NCBI RefSeq assembly: GCF_900112065.1
Contig: NZ_FOKE01000001.1
Location: 574,828-638,827 of the forward strand
Direction: 5' to 3'
Length of the DNA stretch: 64,000 nucleotides
Source: Cohnella sp. OV330
Lineage (GTDB): Bacteria > Bacillota > Bacilli > Paenibacillales > Paenibacillaceae
Below, one piece after another: positions 17,581 through 26,003 of the stretch (position 1 is its first letter; each line of letters starts with the position of its first letter). The notes under the pieces were generated by a model that was not told where the DNA came from, did not search any database, and saw nothing but the letters and a program-made list of their open reading frames with translations. The position numbers and the translations under genes were made by a program.

Positions 17581-17618
17581 AAAACAGCCTTCATTCGGCC
17601 CAGGCCGGATGAAGGCTG
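17581..17618 (-). terminator. Terminator between GAF gene and alpha-galactosidase gene
   Basis: AGCCTTCATCCGGCC / GGCCGAATGAAGGCT stem (14 of 15 pairs, 17587-17618), followed on the minus strand by TTTTT. It ends the melA transcript and may also stop the convergent XRE operon. Confidence 0.85.
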
Positions 17619-17645
17619 CTTCGCGTGCATGCCCTTCGCTGCTGC

Positions 17646-18944
17646 TTAACGGAACTTCGGCAGCCAGTCGCCGTGCGCTTCGATCAGGTCGTCGCACAGG
17701 GAGACGATGTCGTCCATCGACAGCTCGGCGGCGGTGTGCGGGTCGAGCAGCGCGGCGTGATAAATGTGCTCCTTCTTGCCGGCCATGGCGGCTTCGATCG
17801 TGAGCAGCTGGGTGTTGATGTTGGTCCGGTTGAGCGCGGCGAGCTGCGGCGGCAGGTCGCCCACGTACGTCGGCGTCACGCCAGAAGCGTCTACGAGGCA
17901 GGGCACCTCGACGCAAGCTTCCTTCGGCAGGTTCGTGATGAGGCCGGTGTTCATGACGTTGCCGCCGATCTTGAACGGCACGTTGGTCTCCATCGCGTCG
18001 AAAATGTAGGACGCATACTCGTGCGACCGCTCGTGCGTCAGCGTCGCGTTGTTCACGATGCTGTCGCGCATCTCTTTCCAGCCCTTGATCTGTTCGACGC
18101 AGCGGCGCGGATATTCGTCCAGCGGAATGTTGAAGCGCTCGATCAGCTCCGGATAGTTTTTCTTGATGAAATACGGGTGGTACTCCGCGTTGTGCTCGCT
18201 CGATTCCGTGACATAATAGCCGAACTTCGCCATCAGCTCGTAGCGCACCATGTCGTGATGCTTTTCCTTTTGCTTTTCGGCCGCGCGGCGCTTGATCTCC
18301 GGATACAGGTCGACGCCGTCCTTGGTTACCTCGAGCAGCCAAGCCATGTGGTTAATGCCAGCGATGCGGGAAGTTACGCCTTCCTTGTCCATGCCGAGTC
18401 CGTCGAACAAATGGCTGACGCACGCCTGCACGCTGTGGCACAGGCCGACCGTTTTCACGCCGCCGTAGGTGTTCATGACGTTGGTCAGCACGGCCATCGG
18501 ATTCGTATAGTTCAGGAACCAGGCGTCCGGACAAACCTCGCGGATGTCGCGGGCGAAGTCCATCATGACCGGAATCGTGCGCAGATTGCGGAAGATGCCG
18601 CCGATGCCCAGCGTGTCCGCGATCGTCTGGCGAAGCCCGTACTTCTTCGGCACCTCGAAGTCGGTGATCGTGCAGGGATCGTAGCCGCCGACTTGGATGG
18701 CGTTGACGACGTACTTGGCGCCGCGCAGCGCCTCCTTGCGATCCGAGTAGGCGACGATGCGGCACTTGCTGCCGGACGAAGCCTGGATGTTACGAAGCAT
18801 GCTCTCGGATTCCTTCAGCCGCTCCGGATCGATGTCGAACAGCGCCAGCTCGAAGCCCTGAAGCGAGGGCACGAGCATGCTGTCACCTAGTACATTTTTG
18901 ACGAATACCGTACTGCCCGCTCCGAGGAACGTGATCTTGGACAT
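17646..18944 (-). CDS. melA: GH4 alpha-galactosidase (NAD- and Mn-dependent)
   Basis: 432 residues, as usual for GH4. The NAD-binding Rossmann start is KITFLGAGSTVFVKN. GH4 landmarks are YTNPMAVLTN, the metal-binding LCHSVQ (Cys and His) and GINHMAWLLE. The enzyme uses an oxidation-elimination mechanism on alpha-galactosides such as melibiose. It is divergent from an AraC regulator, with a 21-bp-spaced direct repeat just upstream of its promoter. MelA rather than a 6-phospho-glycosidase is favoured by the CHS motif and the AraC partner; the exact sugar is inferred. Confidence 0.9.
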   Translation of the reverse strand: MSKITFLGAGSTVFVKNVLGDSMLVPSLQGFELALFDIDPERLKESESMLRNIQASSGSKCRIVAYSDRKEALRGAKYVVNAIQVGGYDPCTITDFEVPKKYGLRQTIADTLGIGGIFRNLRTIPVMMDFARDIREVCPDAWFLNYTNPMAVLTNVMNTYGGVKTVGLCHSVQACVSHLFDGLGMDKEGVTSRIAGINHMAWLLEVTKDGVDLYPEIKRRAAEKQKEKHHDMVRYELMAKFGYYVTESSEHNAEYHPYFIKKNYPELIERFNIPLDEYPRRCVEQIKGWKEMRDSIVNNATLTHERSHEYASYIFDAMETNVPFKIGGNVMNTGLITNLPKEACVEVPCLVDASGVTPTYVGDLPPQLAALNRTNINTQLLTIEAAMAGKKEHIYHAALLDPHTAAELSMDDIVSLCDDLIEAHGDWLPKFR

Positions 18945-18991
18945 GAGATATTAGCCTCCCTGATTCCCGGTGGTATTAAGCCTATCTGCGA

Positions 18992-19053
18992 TTTATAATA
19001 AATAAAAAGCGCTTCCGGGAATATGGAACAATACGTTCAACTTATGGAATAAT
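18992..19053 (-). promoter_or_regulatory. melA promoter with AraC-type direct repeat
   Basis: Direct repeats ATGGAACAAT (19023-19032) and ATGGAATAAT (19044-19053) are 21 bp apart, two helical turns on one DNA face, as in AraC-family activator sites. They lie just upstream of a weak -35 and a -10-like TATAAA (18992-18997) of melA. Confidence 0.65.
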
Positions 19054-19081
19054 GTAGTCTATCAAGTGGAGGGAATTCATC

Positions 19082-19936
19082 ATGCCCAACCCGTTCAGCC
19101 GCACGTCGGTGCATCCGAACCCCCGCGCTTCCGGGACGCTGTCCGTCCTGTTCGCCGGATACTCGCAGACCGAGCCGGAGCACCGGATGGGGCCACAGAA
19201 GCTGGAGCACTATCTCATCCATACGGTCGCCGAGGGCAAAGGGTGGTACAGGTGCCGCGACCAGCACTACGATCTCGAGGAAGGCGACAGCTTCGTCATC
19301 CTGCCAGGGGAGATGTACGCTTACGAATCGGACAAGGAGCGGCCGTGGCGGTATCGCTGGATCGCCTTCCGCGGGCCCGAAGCCGAGCGTTGGCTCGCCG
19401 CGGCGGGCATCGACGCGCTGCATCCCATTGTGCGAGGCGGCAGCGAGGACGCGCTGCGGGCGATCCGGGCGGTCGACGGCGTGTTCGCCAAGAAAAGCTG
19501 GACTGCCGACTGGGAGGCGGAGGGCTGGCTGCGGCTCGCGTTCGCGTCTTGGGCCAAGGCGAATCGCCCGCATGGTCCCGCCGCCGGCGCCGAACCGCGC
19601 AGCCTCTCCGCCGTCGAGGCCGACCGGGCCGCGCGCTGGCTGCAGGCGCAGCAGTCCGATCCCTCCGTCACGATCGCGCGGATGGCCGCCGAGCTCGGCT
19701 ACCACCGCACGCATCTGACGAAGCTGTTCAAGCGGGAGACGGGCATGACGCCCGTCGCCTACCTGCAGCAGCTGCGCATCGAACGCGCCAGCTCGCTGCT
19801 CGCCGAGCCGCTCTCCGTCGAAGAGGTCGCCCTATCCGTCGGGTACAGCGATCCGCTCTACTTTTCCAAGTCTTTCAAGAAGCTGACGGGACAGACGCCT
19901 TCGGAATACAGGCGGCGGGTGCGGACGGGGGGGTGA
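19082..19936 (+). CDS. AraC-family regulator with cupin sensor domain
   Basis: 284 residues, ATG after GGAGG. The N-terminal cupin sugar-binding half contains YLIHTVAEGKGWYRCRDQHYDLEEGDSFVILPGEM. The C-terminal pair of HTH motifs is VTIARMAAELGYHRTHLTKLFKRETGMTP and LSVEEVALSVGYSDPLYFSKSFKKLTGQTPSEYRR. It is divergent from melA and likely activates it when an alpha-galactoside is bound. Confidence 0.93.
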   Translation: MPNPFSRTSVHPNPRASGTLSVLFAGYSQTEPEHRMGPQKLEHYLIHTVAEGKGWYRCRDQHYDLEEGDSFVILPGEMYAYESDKERPWRYRWIAFRGPEAERWLAAAGIDALHPIVRGGSEDALRAIRAVDGVFAKKSWTADWEAEGWLRLAFASWAKANRPHGPAAGAEPRSLSAVEADRAARWLQAQQSDPSVTIARMAAELGYHRTHLTKLFKRETGMTPVAYLQQLRIERASSLLAEPLSVEEVALSVGYSDPLYFSKSFKKLTGQTPSEYRRRVRTGG

Positions 19937-20034
19937 GCGTTAGGCCGCGAACGGAGTTGCGCGGTAAAACCGCGTAACTCCGACCGATGAGCGCAAATGG
20001 TCACTAACGCCGACTGTGGTAAACGAATGAAGAA

Positions 20035-20082
20035 CGGGCAGCCGCGCGTCCCTCCGGACGACCTTGCAGCTGCCCGCTTTTT
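20035..20082 (+). terminator. Terminator after AraC gene
   Basis: CGGGCAGC / GCTGCCCG stem with an internal GTCC/GGAC pairing and then CTTTTT on the plus strand. It overlaps the leuA stop codon, so the hairpin may also serve leuA. Confidence 0.7.
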
Positions 20083-21649
20083 AACCGATCGCCTGCTCCG
20101 CTTCTTCGCCCGGCGCCGAATCGAGCACGATGGCGTTAATGCCGTTCAGGAACGCCAGCGCGCTGGCCTTGATAATATCCGTATCCATCGCACGCCCCGC
20201 GAAGGTCTTGCCGTCGTATTCAAGCTGGATGTTCACCCGGCCGACCGCTTCTTCCCCTCTGGAGAGACTGTTGATCTTGTAATGCTTCAGCCGCACCTCG
20301 TATCCCGCCAACTCTCGGATGACGCCGTACAACGCGTCGATCGGACCGTCGCCGACCGCGCTGCCCTTGAGCGTCTCCGCGCCCCGGCGCAGCTTGACCG
20401 TAGCGGTCGGACACAGCTCGTTCGTGACGACCTGGAACGACTCCAGCTCGAACAAACGCGCGGCGACCGCTTCGTCCTTCGGCTGGGCTTCTCGGTGCCC
20501 GTTCACGAGCGCGAACACGTCGTGATCGTACACTTCCTTGCGCGCGTCGGCGAGCGCCAGGAACTTCTCGAACAGCGCTTCGAAGTCCGCGTCGTCCTTC
20601 GGCTCGAAGCCCATGCGCGCCGCAGCGTGTTTGAACGCGTGCCGGCCGGACCGCGCCGTCAGCACGAGCTCCATGCTTTCGGCCCCGACCTCCTCGGGCG
20701 ACATGATCTCGTAAACGCGCTTATCCTTGAGCAGTCCGTCCTGGTGGATGCCCGAGGAATGGGCAAACGCGTTTTCGCCCGTAATCGCCTTATTCACTTG
20801 CACGTCGAGACCGGTCAGATGCGTCAACAATCTGGACGTCGGAAGCAGCTCCGTCGTGCGGATATTGGTGGAGCAGCCGAACAGCGCCTCACGCACCTTC
20901 AGCGCCATGACGACCTCTTCAAGAGACGTATTGCCGGCACGCTCGCCCAGGCCGTTCACCGTGACTTCGACCTTGTCCGCGCCGCCCCGGATCGCGCTCA
21001 GCGTGTTCGCGGTCGCCAGGCCGAGATCGTTGTGGCAGTGAACGCTCAGAATGACGCGCTCGTCGAGGTTTTTGAGCCGTTCGTTGATGCGCCGGATCAG
21101 CTCCCCGAACTCATGCGGCTCCGCGTAGCCGACCGTATCCGGCACGTTGATCATCGTCGCGCCGGCTTTGACGACCGCCTCGATCGTGCGCCACAAATAG
21201 TCGAAATCGGATCGAGATGCATCCTCGGTCGAGTACTGCACGTGCGGCAGCAGCGTCTTGGCGTATCTTACGGCTTCGACGCCCATCTCCATGACCGCGT
21301 CTTTCGACCGGTTGAATTTTTTCTCGACGTGAATGTTCGACGTGCCGAGCACGATATGAATGAGCGGCTGATCCGCTTCCTTGATGCTCTCATAGACGGC
21401 GTCGATGTCGCTCTTGACGGCGCGCGCCAGCGCGGTCACCGACATCTGGCGTCCTACCGCGCGGGTGACGGCTTGCACGGACTCGAAGTCTCCGCGGGAA
21501 GATGCGGGAAATCCGGCCTCGACGATATCGACCTTCAGGCGTTCCAGCTGACGGGCGAACTCGACCTTCTGCACGGCGTTCAACTTGGCGCCAGGCACCT
21601 GTTCCCCGTCCCTTAACGTCGTATCCAATACGATAATTTTGCGGCTCAT
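20081..21649 (-). CDS. leuA: 2-isopropylmalate synthase
   Basis: 522 residues. The HMGL-like catalytic barrel starts IVLDTTLRDGEQVPG, with metal ligands in DTTLRDGEQ and HCHNDLG. GLGERAGNTSLEEV and HSSGIHQDG are also family motifs. The C-terminal LeuA regulatory domain (from ~395, FELESFQVV...) binds leucine for feedback. It condenses acetyl-CoA with 2-oxoisovalerate, the first committed step of leucine synthesis. The gene stands alone here, without ilv or leuBCD. Its leader is a T-box riboswitch, so it is controlled both by uncharged tRNA-Leu and by product inhibition. Confidence 0.96.
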   Translation of the reverse strand: MSRKIIVLDTTLRDGEQVPGAKLNAVQKVEFARQLERLKVDIVEAGFPASSRGDFESVQAVTRAVGRQMSVTALARAVKSDIDAVYESIKEADQPLIHIVLGTSNIHVEKKFNRSKDAVMEMGVEAVRYAKTLLPHVQYSTEDASRSDFDYLWRTIEAVVKAGATMINVPDTVGYAEPHEFGELIRRINERLKNLDERVILSVHCHNDLGLATANTLSAIRGGADKVEVTVNGLGERAGNTSLEEVVMALKVREALFGCSTNIRTTELLPTSRLLTHLTGLDVQVNKAITGENAFAHSSGIHQDGLLKDKRVYEIMSPEEVGAESMELVLTARSGRHAFKHAAARMGFEPKDDADFEALFEKFLALADARKEVYDHDVFALVNGHREAQPKDEAVAARLFELESFQVVTNELCPTATVKLRRGAETLKGSAVGDGPIDALYGVIRELAGYEVRLKHYKINSLSRGEEAVGRVNIQLEYDGKTFAGRAMDTDIIKASALAFLNGINAIVLDSAPGEEAEQAIG

Positions 21650-21723
21650 GGGATATCCCCCTCAGGTTTTATAATGGGAAATCTATGTGAAGCAGGCTCG
21701 TTTAAACCCGGAATTTAAACGAC

Positions 21724-21987
21724 AAAAAACCCCGTCTCTGTTATAGAGACGGGGTTTAACCCGCGGTACCACTCTAATTCGTTTCCGGCATGCGGAAACA
21801 ATCTCGTTCGATGGCCAACACCATCTATCCTTGTAACGGCGGAATCCCGGTTTACCCTACATATCAGGCAACTGTTCATAGAGGAGTTCAACGTGATCCG
21901 CGCTGCCGTTTCGCACCAACCAACGGCTCTCTGAAAGGCGTCTTCACATCTACTGGTTCTAATCAACACATTTGGCTTATGAAGTTA
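21724..21987 (-). promoter_or_regulatory. T-box riboswitch (leucine) of leuA
   Basis: The T-box sequence AGAGTGGTACCGCGG (21761-21775) is followed by a strong terminator hairpin (21724-21757: AACCCCGTCTCT / AGAGACGGGGTT, then TTTTTT). A stem I region lies upstream, with GAACTC CTC near 21881-21889 as the likely specifier region; CUC reads leucine. Uncharged tRNA-Leu would pair with the T-box, prevent the terminator and allow leuA transcription. The specifier call is inference; the T-box and terminator are directly seen. Confidence 0.93.
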
Positions 21988-21993
21988 TCGGTA

Positions 21994-22023
21994 ATTATAG
22001 GCCGCCCGAGAAGCGATTGTCAA
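21994..22023 (-). promoter_or_regulatory. leuA promoter
   Basis: -35 TTGACA (22018-22023), 18-base spacer and -10 TATAAT (21994-21999) on the minus strand. Both hexamers are consensus, as expected for a strong promoter feeding a T-box leader. Confidence 0.9.
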
Positions 22024-22068
22024 CAGGCATTTATCATGCCTCGACGCCGGGCTTTTATTCTCGCGCGC

Positions 22069-23061
22069 TCATGCCGGCTCCACGGCGATCCTGCAGGACA
22101 CGGTTGCGGACGCGTACGGAACGAGTACCCGGAGACCGGTCGCCTCGGGCGGCAAGGGCAGGTTGAAGGCGTTGGTCACGCAAGTATACGGCTCGGGACA
22201 AACGAAGCCCCGGCGGCCGTCGCCGTTGTGCAGCACCCATGTGCCGAAGGCGCGGTCCGCTCGATACCGCACGCGGATTCCAGCCTCCGGGTCGGTCAGC
22301 ACCGCTTCGTTCGCGTCATCGCCGACCGCCTCGAAGACGTCGTCCAAGGCGACGCCGCCGATCGGCATTCCCTGCCGCAGCGTCGAGCCCCGCGCATCCT
22401 CCGCCAGCTCGCCCGTCGGCAAGAAGCTCGCGTCGAGCATCCACCTGCGGCCGACCGGCGCCGCGAACGTGCAGGACGCCGGCGACGAAGCTGCGCCCAG
22501 CGGGAAGTTGAAGGCGGTGTGATAGCCGAGCCCCCACGGAAACGCGGCATCGCTCTCGTTGTGCACGTCGATCCGCTGGATGAGCGCGTTCCCCAGCAGC
22601 TCGACCCGCATGACGAGGCGAAAACGATGCGGGAACTGCGCCGTCACCGACGGATGAAGCGCGGAATCGAACGCCGTGACCAGCCTCGCGCTGTCGTCGT
22701 CCCGGCCGCAGGAGACGACCTCCCACGCCTTGTCGTGCACGAAGCCGTGCGCGTGGCTGCCGGTCGCCGGATCGTTCACGTCGAGCCGGTAGACTCTGCC
22801 CGCGTATTCGAATGCTCCTCCGGCAATGCGGTTCGGCGGGAACAGCACCGGAATGCCGTACAGCATCGGAGAAGCTTCGTACGCTTTGACGGACGCCGGC
22901 GTCCGCAACAGCTCCAAGCCCGATGCCTTGCAGCGGAGCGAGACGACCCGGCTGCCTAAGGCGGGGACGATCGTCGCCTCCAGGCGGTCGCTCTCGATCA
23001 GGACGCCAGGCCTTCCCAGCCAGGCGACGACGCGGCCGCCATGGATATCGTCCGGCCACAC
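22069..23061 (-). CDS. Aldose 1-epimerase (galactose mutarotase-like) family protein
   Basis: 330 residues, GTG start at 23061, 4 bp after the oxidoreductase stop. Family features are LLYGIPVLFPPNR (here PMLYGIPVLFPPNRIAGG), HGFVHDKAWEV, ALIQRIDVHNESDAAFPWGLGYHTAF and FVCPEPYTCVTNAFN. These proteins interconvert sugar anomers. As last gene of a sugar ABC operon it probably prepares an imported sugar for the oxidoreductase. Sugar identity is unknown. Confidence 0.87.
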   Translation of the reverse strand: MWPDDIHGGRVVAWLGRPGVLIESDRLEATIVPALGSRVVSLRCKASGLELLRTPASVKAYEASPMLYGIPVLFPPNRIAGGAFEYAGRVYRLDVNDPATGSHAHGFVHDKAWEVVSCGRDDDSARLVTAFDSALHPSVTAQFPHRFRLVMRVELLGNALIQRIDVHNESDAAFPWGLGYHTAFNFPLGAASSPASCTFAAPVGRRWMLDASFLPTGELAEDARGSTLRQGMPIGGVALDDVFEAVGDDANEAVLTDPEAGIRVRYRADRAFGTWVLHNGDGRRGFVCPEPYTCVTNAFNLPLPPEATGLRVLVPYASATVSCRIAVEPA

Positions 23062-23065
23062 GGCG

Positions 23066-24082
23066 TCAGATCCGCTCGACCGACCCGCTCAGGACGGACC
23101 GGTGGATGGCATGCACCAGCTTCGTGTTCAGCAGGCCCGCGGCCGCGCCCGACTCCGGCGTCGTACCGAGGCGGACATGATCGACGAACGCGTTCAGCAT
23201 ATAGCTCGGCGCGGAGGTGAACAGGCCGTTGATCGGCGTGCCCAGCGTATGTATATGGCTGTAGACGCCACCGGCCTTGCGCACCATCTGATCGGACAGG
23301 TCCACGTACAACGCGCCGTCGTTCCCGATGATCTCGTACTTGAAGTCGTAGATCAGCGGCATCGACTCGGGGAGCACCCAGCTTGTGGTGAACGTCGCGT
23401 GCGTGCCGTCGTCGAAGCTGACGACCGACTGGATCGAATCGTAGGTGTCGATGCCCATGCCGACGAGCTTCTTCTTTGTGCCGACGGCGTAGACGCTGAC
23501 CGGCGTCGCAGTCTTCTTCAGCCACAGCGCGATATCCGTCGCGTGCGGCAGCAGGAACCAGCCCGGCGAGGAGCCCTTCGACCACTTAAGCATCTGCGTC
23601 GGGACGAAAATCGTATCGTTGAGACGCGCGTTAATTGTGAGAATGTCGCCGATCTCGCCGCGCTCGACCGCTTCCTTGACGGCGACGAAGGGCGTGTTCC
23701 ACCGGTTCTCGAACGCCACCATACACGTGACTCCGGCGCGGTCGACCGCCGCTTGCATCTCCTCCGCTTCCTCGACCGAAGTGGAGAACGGCTTTTCGAC
23801 CATGAAGTGAAGCCCGTGCTCGGCCGCCAGCATGACCGGCTCCTTGTGAAGGAAGTCCGGCGTCGCAATGACGAGTGCGTCCAGCTGTTCCCCCGCAATC
23901 ATCTCGCGGACGTCCGCATAGCCGGGAACGTTGTAGCGCAACTTGCTCTTATCCAGCGTAGCGGCAAAGGCGTCGCTGACGGCGACGAGCTCCGCATGCG
24001 GATTGCGAAGCAGCGTATCCGCAAACAAGCTGCCCCGAATGCCCATGCCGACGATGCCGAATCTGATTTTTCCTTTTTCCAT
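23066..24082 (-). CDS. Gfo/Idh/MocA-family NAD(P)-dependent oxidoreductase
   Basis: 338 residues. N-terminal Rossmann fold IRFGIVGMGIRGSLFADTLL, then LVAVSDAF, and the EKP motif region HFMVEKPFSTSVEEAEEM. The C-terminal half has the substrate-binding fold. The family oxidises or reduces sugars, inositols and related polyols. It sits between the ABC permeases and the epimerase-like gene in one operon. Confidence 0.92.
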   Translation of the reverse strand: MEKGKIRFGIVGMGIRGSLFADTLLRNPHAELVAVSDAFAATLDKSKLRYNVPGYADVREMIAGEQLDALVIATPDFLHKEPVMLAAEHGLHFMVEKPFSTSVEEAEEMQAAVDRAGVTCMVAFENRWNTPFVAVKEAVERGEIGDILTINARLNDTIFVPTQMLKWSKGSSPGWFLLPHATDIALWLKKTATPVSVYAVGTKKKLVGMGIDTYDSIQSVVSFDDGTHATFTTSWVLPESMPLIYDFKYEIIGNDGALYVDLSDQMVRKAGGVYSHIHTLGTPINGLFTSAPSYMLNAFVDHVRLGTTPESGAAAGLLNTKLVHAIHRSVLSGSVERI

Positions 24083-24132
24083 TGCTGATAGCTCCTCTTA
24101 GAAAACGTATGATGAGTGCCGCATTGCTTGCG

Positions 24133-24969
24133 TTATTTGACCGCGCCCGCCGTCATGCCGCTTACGAGATGCTTCTGCAGCAGCCAGAAAGCGACGACGA
24201 TCGGCAATGTCGTCATGACCGAGCCGGCCATCAGATAGTCCCAGTTGACGACGTACTGCCCCTGGAAGCTGGCGATGCCGACCGAGAGCGTCCACTTGTC
24301 GTAGTCGCTGAGGAACGTCTGCGCGAACATGAATTCGTTCCAGCTCGTCAGGAAGGAGAAGACGGCCGTCACCACGAGTCCAGGCAGCGTCAGCGGCAGG
24401 ATCACCCGGACGAACGTCGTCCATCGTCCCGCGCCGTCGATCGAAGCGGCCTCGTCGATGGCGGTCGATACGCTGTCGAAATAACCCTTGAGCATCCACG
24501 TACAAAACGGAATCGCGATCGTCGCGTACGCGATCACCAGGCCGAAGTAGGAGTTCAGCAGGTGGTAGTCCTTCATGATGAGGTACAGCGGAATGATCAA
24601 CAGCGAGCCCGGCAGCATCTGCGTCAGCAGGATGATATAGCCAATGCTCATGCGGCCCCTGAACTGGAACCGCGACATCGCGTAGCCGCCGAGCGCGGAC
24701 ACGATCAGCGACAGCACCGTCGTGAGCAGGGAGACGATCGCCGTATTTTTAAACCAGGAGATGAAGTTCACGTTCGGATCGGCCTTCGCGTTCAGCATCC
24801 CTTTGTAACCCTCGGCATTCAGATGCTGCGGCAAATACTGCAGCGGCTTGCTATAGATCTCCGCCTGCGGCTTGAGCGAGGTCAGGATCATCCAGACGAA
24901 CGGCGCGATCGCGAACAGGGAGATCAAGACGGCAGCAATATAGACGAGCGGCATATTTCTTTTCTTCAT
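24133..24969 (-). CDS. Sugar ABC transporter permease, MalG-like (CUT1)
   Basis: 278 residues with six membrane segments. The coupling EAA-type loop is seen in STAIDEAASIDGAGRWTTFVRVILPLTLPG. The ATG overlaps the end of the MalF-like gene by 4 bp. It works with that permease and the binding lipoprotein. The ATPase is not encoded here; CUT1 systems often share a distant MsmX-type ATPase. Confidence 0.93.
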   Translation of the reverse strand: MKKRNMPLVYIAAVLISLFAIAPFVWMILTSLKPQAEIYSKPLQYLPQHLNAEGYKGMLNAKADPNVNFISWFKNTAIVSLLTTVLSLIVSALGGYAMSRFQFRGRMSIGYIILLTQMLPGSLLIIPLYLIMKDYHLLNSYFGLVIAYATIAIPFCTWMLKGYFDSVSTAIDEAASIDGAGRWTTFVRVILPLTLPGLVVTAVFSFLTSWNEFMFAQTFLSDYDKWTLSVGIASFQGQYVVNWDYLMAGSVMTTLPIVVAFWLLQKHLVSGMTAGAVK

Positions 24970-25943
24970 GCCGATTCACCCGCCTTCGTGGCCTTCATGT
25001 AGAGCACGGTGAAGACGACCGAGATGAGCAGCAGGAACATGCCCGCCGCCGCGGCGAGACCGAAGTCGAACGACTTGAAGCCGGCCCGGTAGATAAAAAT
25101 CGTCAGCAGCTCCGTGGCGCGGCTCGGTCCGCCGCCCGTCAGCACGTATACGATGCCGAAGTCCTTGACCGTCCAGATGACCAGCAGCAGGAACACGATG
25201 ACGGATACGGGCTTCAGCGCCGGCAGCGTCACGCTCGTGAACTGCTTCCACGCCGAGGCTCCGTCGATGCTCGCGGCTTCGTAATGGTCCTTGGGAATGC
25301 CTTGGAGACCGGCGAGCAGCATGATGGCGGCGAACGGGAAGCCCTTCCACACGTTGACGAACATCGCGGCCCACAGTGCCGTGTCGGATTCGCCCAGGAA
25401 GGCCAGAGGGTTCGACAGAATGTTCATTTTGATCAAAACGTCGTTAACGACACCGAATTGATAGTCGAACATGAGAATGAAGACCAGGCAGGTGACTACC
25501 TCGGGAACCGCCCACGGGATGATGACCAGCGCCCGGACGAGTCCGCGGCCCTTGAACGGCGTGTTGAGCAGCACGGCGGTACCGATCCCAAGCACGAAGC
25601 GCAGGACGACCGTGACGAAAATGTACAGGAACGTGATGCCGAGCGACTGCCAGAAATAGCCTGAATCCATCACAGCCGCGTAATTGTCCAATCCGACGAA
25701 CGGATGTCCCTCCGCGATCGGCCGCGCGACCTTCCAGTATTGAAAGCTCATCAGCGCCGCCTTCAGAATCGGGTAGAGCAGCACGAGCCCGACCGCCAGT
25801 GCGAGCGGCGCGATGAACAAATAGGCGGCCCTATTCTGCTTCAGCCTCCGCCATTCGGAGCGCCAGAATCGCGGCCGGGGGGCTGCTTCCGTCTGCTGTG
25901 TCGGCAAGGAGGGCTGTCCGAGAAGCGCGTTGTCGTTGTTCAT
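24966..25943 (-). CDS. Sugar ABC transporter permease, MalF-like (CUT1)
   Basis: 325 residues. Start ATG at 25943 after GAGGAAGGA. A ~30-residue N-terminal tail precedes the first membrane segment (AYLFIAPLALAVGLVLLYPIL). The EAA loop is PKDHYEAASIDGASAWKQFTSVTLPALKP. It pairs with the MalG-like permease. Confidence 0.93.
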   Translation of the reverse strand: MNNDNALLGQPSLPTQQTEAAPRPRFWRSEWRRLKQNRAAYLFIAPLALAVGLVLLYPILKAALMSFQYWKVARPIAEGHPFVGLDNYAAVMDSGYFWQSLGITFLYIFVTVVLRFVLGIGTAVLLNTPFKGRGLVRALVIIPWAVPEVVTCLVFILMFDYQFGVVNDVLIKMNILSNPLAFLGESDTALWAAMFVNVWKGFPFAAIMLLAGLQGIPKDHYEAASIDGASAWKQFTSVTLPALKPVSVIVFLLLVIWTVKDFGIVYVLTGGGPSRATELLTIFIYRAGFKSFDFGLAAAAGMFLLLISVVFTVLYMKATKAGESA

Positions 25944-26003
25944 TTCCTTCCTCCTCGCAGGCGTCTAATCCGGCGGCGCGGGCCCCCGGACCGGCCTGAC
26001 GAA

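Noticed and set aside
18997-19015. cre site (AAAGCGCTTCC) upstream of melA
   Set aside because: Only the central part fits the CcpA consensus; outer TG and CA are missing.
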